DNA of 6,353 nucleotides, from NCBI GenBank assembly GCA_030650265.1, contig JAUSEJ010000136.1:1-6353 (forward strand), read 5' to 3'. Both the position numbers and the translations under genes were made by a program. Shown one piece after another: positions 5,593-6,353 of this stretch (position 1 is the stretch's first letter; every line of letters starts with the position of its first letter). The notes under the pieces are model-generated. The model searched no databases. It was given only the letters and a program-made list of their open reading frames with translations, and was not told the origin of the DNA. This DNA comes from Dehalococcoidia bacterium. Lineage in GTDB: Bacteria; Chloroflexota; Dehalococcoidia; JACPQF01.

Positions 5593-6353
5593 ATGACAGG
5601 TAAGGCGGAACAGATTCTCCACGGGCTAAACGAATCACAAAGGCAAGCGGTCGAAGCCATCGACGGGCCCGTTGTGGTGCTGGCCGGACCTGGCAGCGGC
5701 AAGACGCGGGTGATTACCCATCGGGTTGCCTACCTGACGGAGGTCTGCGGCGTCCGGCCCTACAACATCCTCGCGGTTACCTTCACCAACAAGGCCGCCA
5801 GCGAGATGAAGCATCGGCTCCACGCCCTCATCGGCGACAAGGCGGACCATCTCAACAGCGGCACCTTTCATTCCATCTGCTCCAAGCTTCTGCGAATCGA
5901 GGGCGAACAGATTGGTATCCCCGGCAAGTATGTGATCTACGACGATTCCGATCAAATGGCCCTGATCAAGCAGGTCATCAAGCAATTGAAAATCAACGAC
6001 AAGCTCTACTCGGCGCGGGGACTTCTATCCCAGATATCCTCGGCCAAGAGCAAGCTGCTTGACCCGCATGGATTTGCCGCCAATGCCAAGAGCTATTACG
6101 CGGAGATCGTCGGACGAGTTTACGAGGCCTATCAGAACCTCCTACAGAGCAATCGGGCGCTCGATTTCGACGACCTGCTGATGATGGCTGTTCGCCTCTT
6201 CGATCAGTGCCCCGAGGTGAGGGCCAAATACCAGTCCCGGTTCGTACACGTGGTCGTGGACGAGTTCCAGGACACCAATTTGGCCCAGTACACGCTGATC
6301 AAGCAAATAACCGGTCCCTATCGCAATATCTGCGTTGTGGGCGACCCCGATCA
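5593..6353 (+). CDS. pcrA: UvrD/PcrA-type ATP-dependent DNA helicase, N-terminal part (runs off window)
   Basis: The first 253 codons of a superfamily 1A 3'-to-5' DNA helicase; the family is usually around 700 residues or more, so roughly the last two thirds lie beyond the window. Visible motifs in order are the Q motif LNESQRQAV (12-20), Walker A AGPGSGKT (31-38), motif Ia TFTNKAASEM (63-72), motif Ib SGTFHS (89-94), the LDFDDLL segment between Ib and II, motif II VVDEFQDTN (221-229) and the start of motif III VGDPD (249-253) at the edge. All catalytic residues seen are intact (K37, T38, D223, E224). Such helicases act in nucleotide excision and mismatch repair and in clearing replication obstacles. 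The N-terminus reads closer to PcrA than to Rep in my recollection, but UvrD versus PcrA cannot be settled from this part. ATG 5593 is the first possible start because TAA at 5581-5583 is in frame. It lies 78 bp after the GH67-like gene and is probably functionally unrelated to it. Confidence 0.93.
   Translation, partial: MTGKAEQILHGLNESQRQAVEAIDGPVVVLAGPGSGKTRVITHRVAYLTEVCGVRPYNILAVTFTNKAASEMKHRLHALIGDKADHLNSGTFHSICSKLLRIEGEQIGIPGKYVIYDDSDQMALIKQVIKQLKINDKLYSARGLLSQISSAKSKLLDPHGFAANAKSYYAEIVGRVYEAYQNLLQSNRALDFDDLLMMAVRLFDQCPEVRAKYQSRFVHVVVDEFQDTNLAQYTLIKQITGPYRNICVVGDPD

Noticed and set aside
1..6353. Search for a defence system, CRISPR array, mobile element or prophage genes
   Set aside because: No repeats with spacers, transposase or integrase motifs, or toxin/effector domains are visible. 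The helicase is an ordinary UvrD/PcrA type with intact motifs and no sign of a defence partner.

Overview
The window looks like bacterial chromosome of moderate to high GC, most likely from a Chloroflexi-type (Chloroflexota) organism. This lineage call is an inference. It rests on the DUF2079 protein with a C-terminal beta-type domain of a kind I associate with Chloroflexi envelope proteins, on the GC-rich palindrome upstream, and on TTG and apparently leaderless starts. There is no rRNA or other phylogenetic marker to confirm it. All recognised genes lie on the + strand. I saw no tRNA, rRNA, CRISPR array, transposase or phage gene.

Layout. Positions 1-207 are mostly non-coding. They may hold the last 31 codons of an upstream gene (1-96), then a perfect GC-rich palindrome (134-157), then a good sigma-70-type promoter (172-200) whose expected transcription start falls on the ATG at 208. 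From 208 a two-gene operon encodes a large DUF2079 membrane protein (208-2232) and, 10 bp later, a flippase-like / LPG-synthase-TM family membrane protein (2243-3250). An intrinsic terminator (3254-3275) follows at once and runs into a polypyrimidine tract (3266-3309). A second promoter with an extended -10 (3312-3340) then drives a separately transcribed secreted protein (3373-5514) that resembles GH67 alpha-glucuronidases. A 78-bp gap holds a weaker promoter candidate (5558-5586). The last gene (5593 to the window edge) is the N-terminal third or so of a UvrD/PcrA superfamily 1 DNA helicase.

How the genes fit together. The first two products are polytopic membrane proteins of families linked to envelope glycolipid or polysaccharide chemistry (GT-C-like and lipid flippase/synthase-like), and tight spacing suggests co-expression. 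The GH67-like protein is predicted to be exported and to act on uronic-acid glycans, but it has its own promoter and no xylan-utilisation neighbours. The helicase is a housekeeping repair/replication gene and is probably unrelated.

Nothing in the window amounts to a clear new multi-gene system. The items most worth following are the divergent secreted GH67-like enzyme, two promoters placed for leaderless translation, and the tightly packed terminator/promoter junction at 3195-3379.
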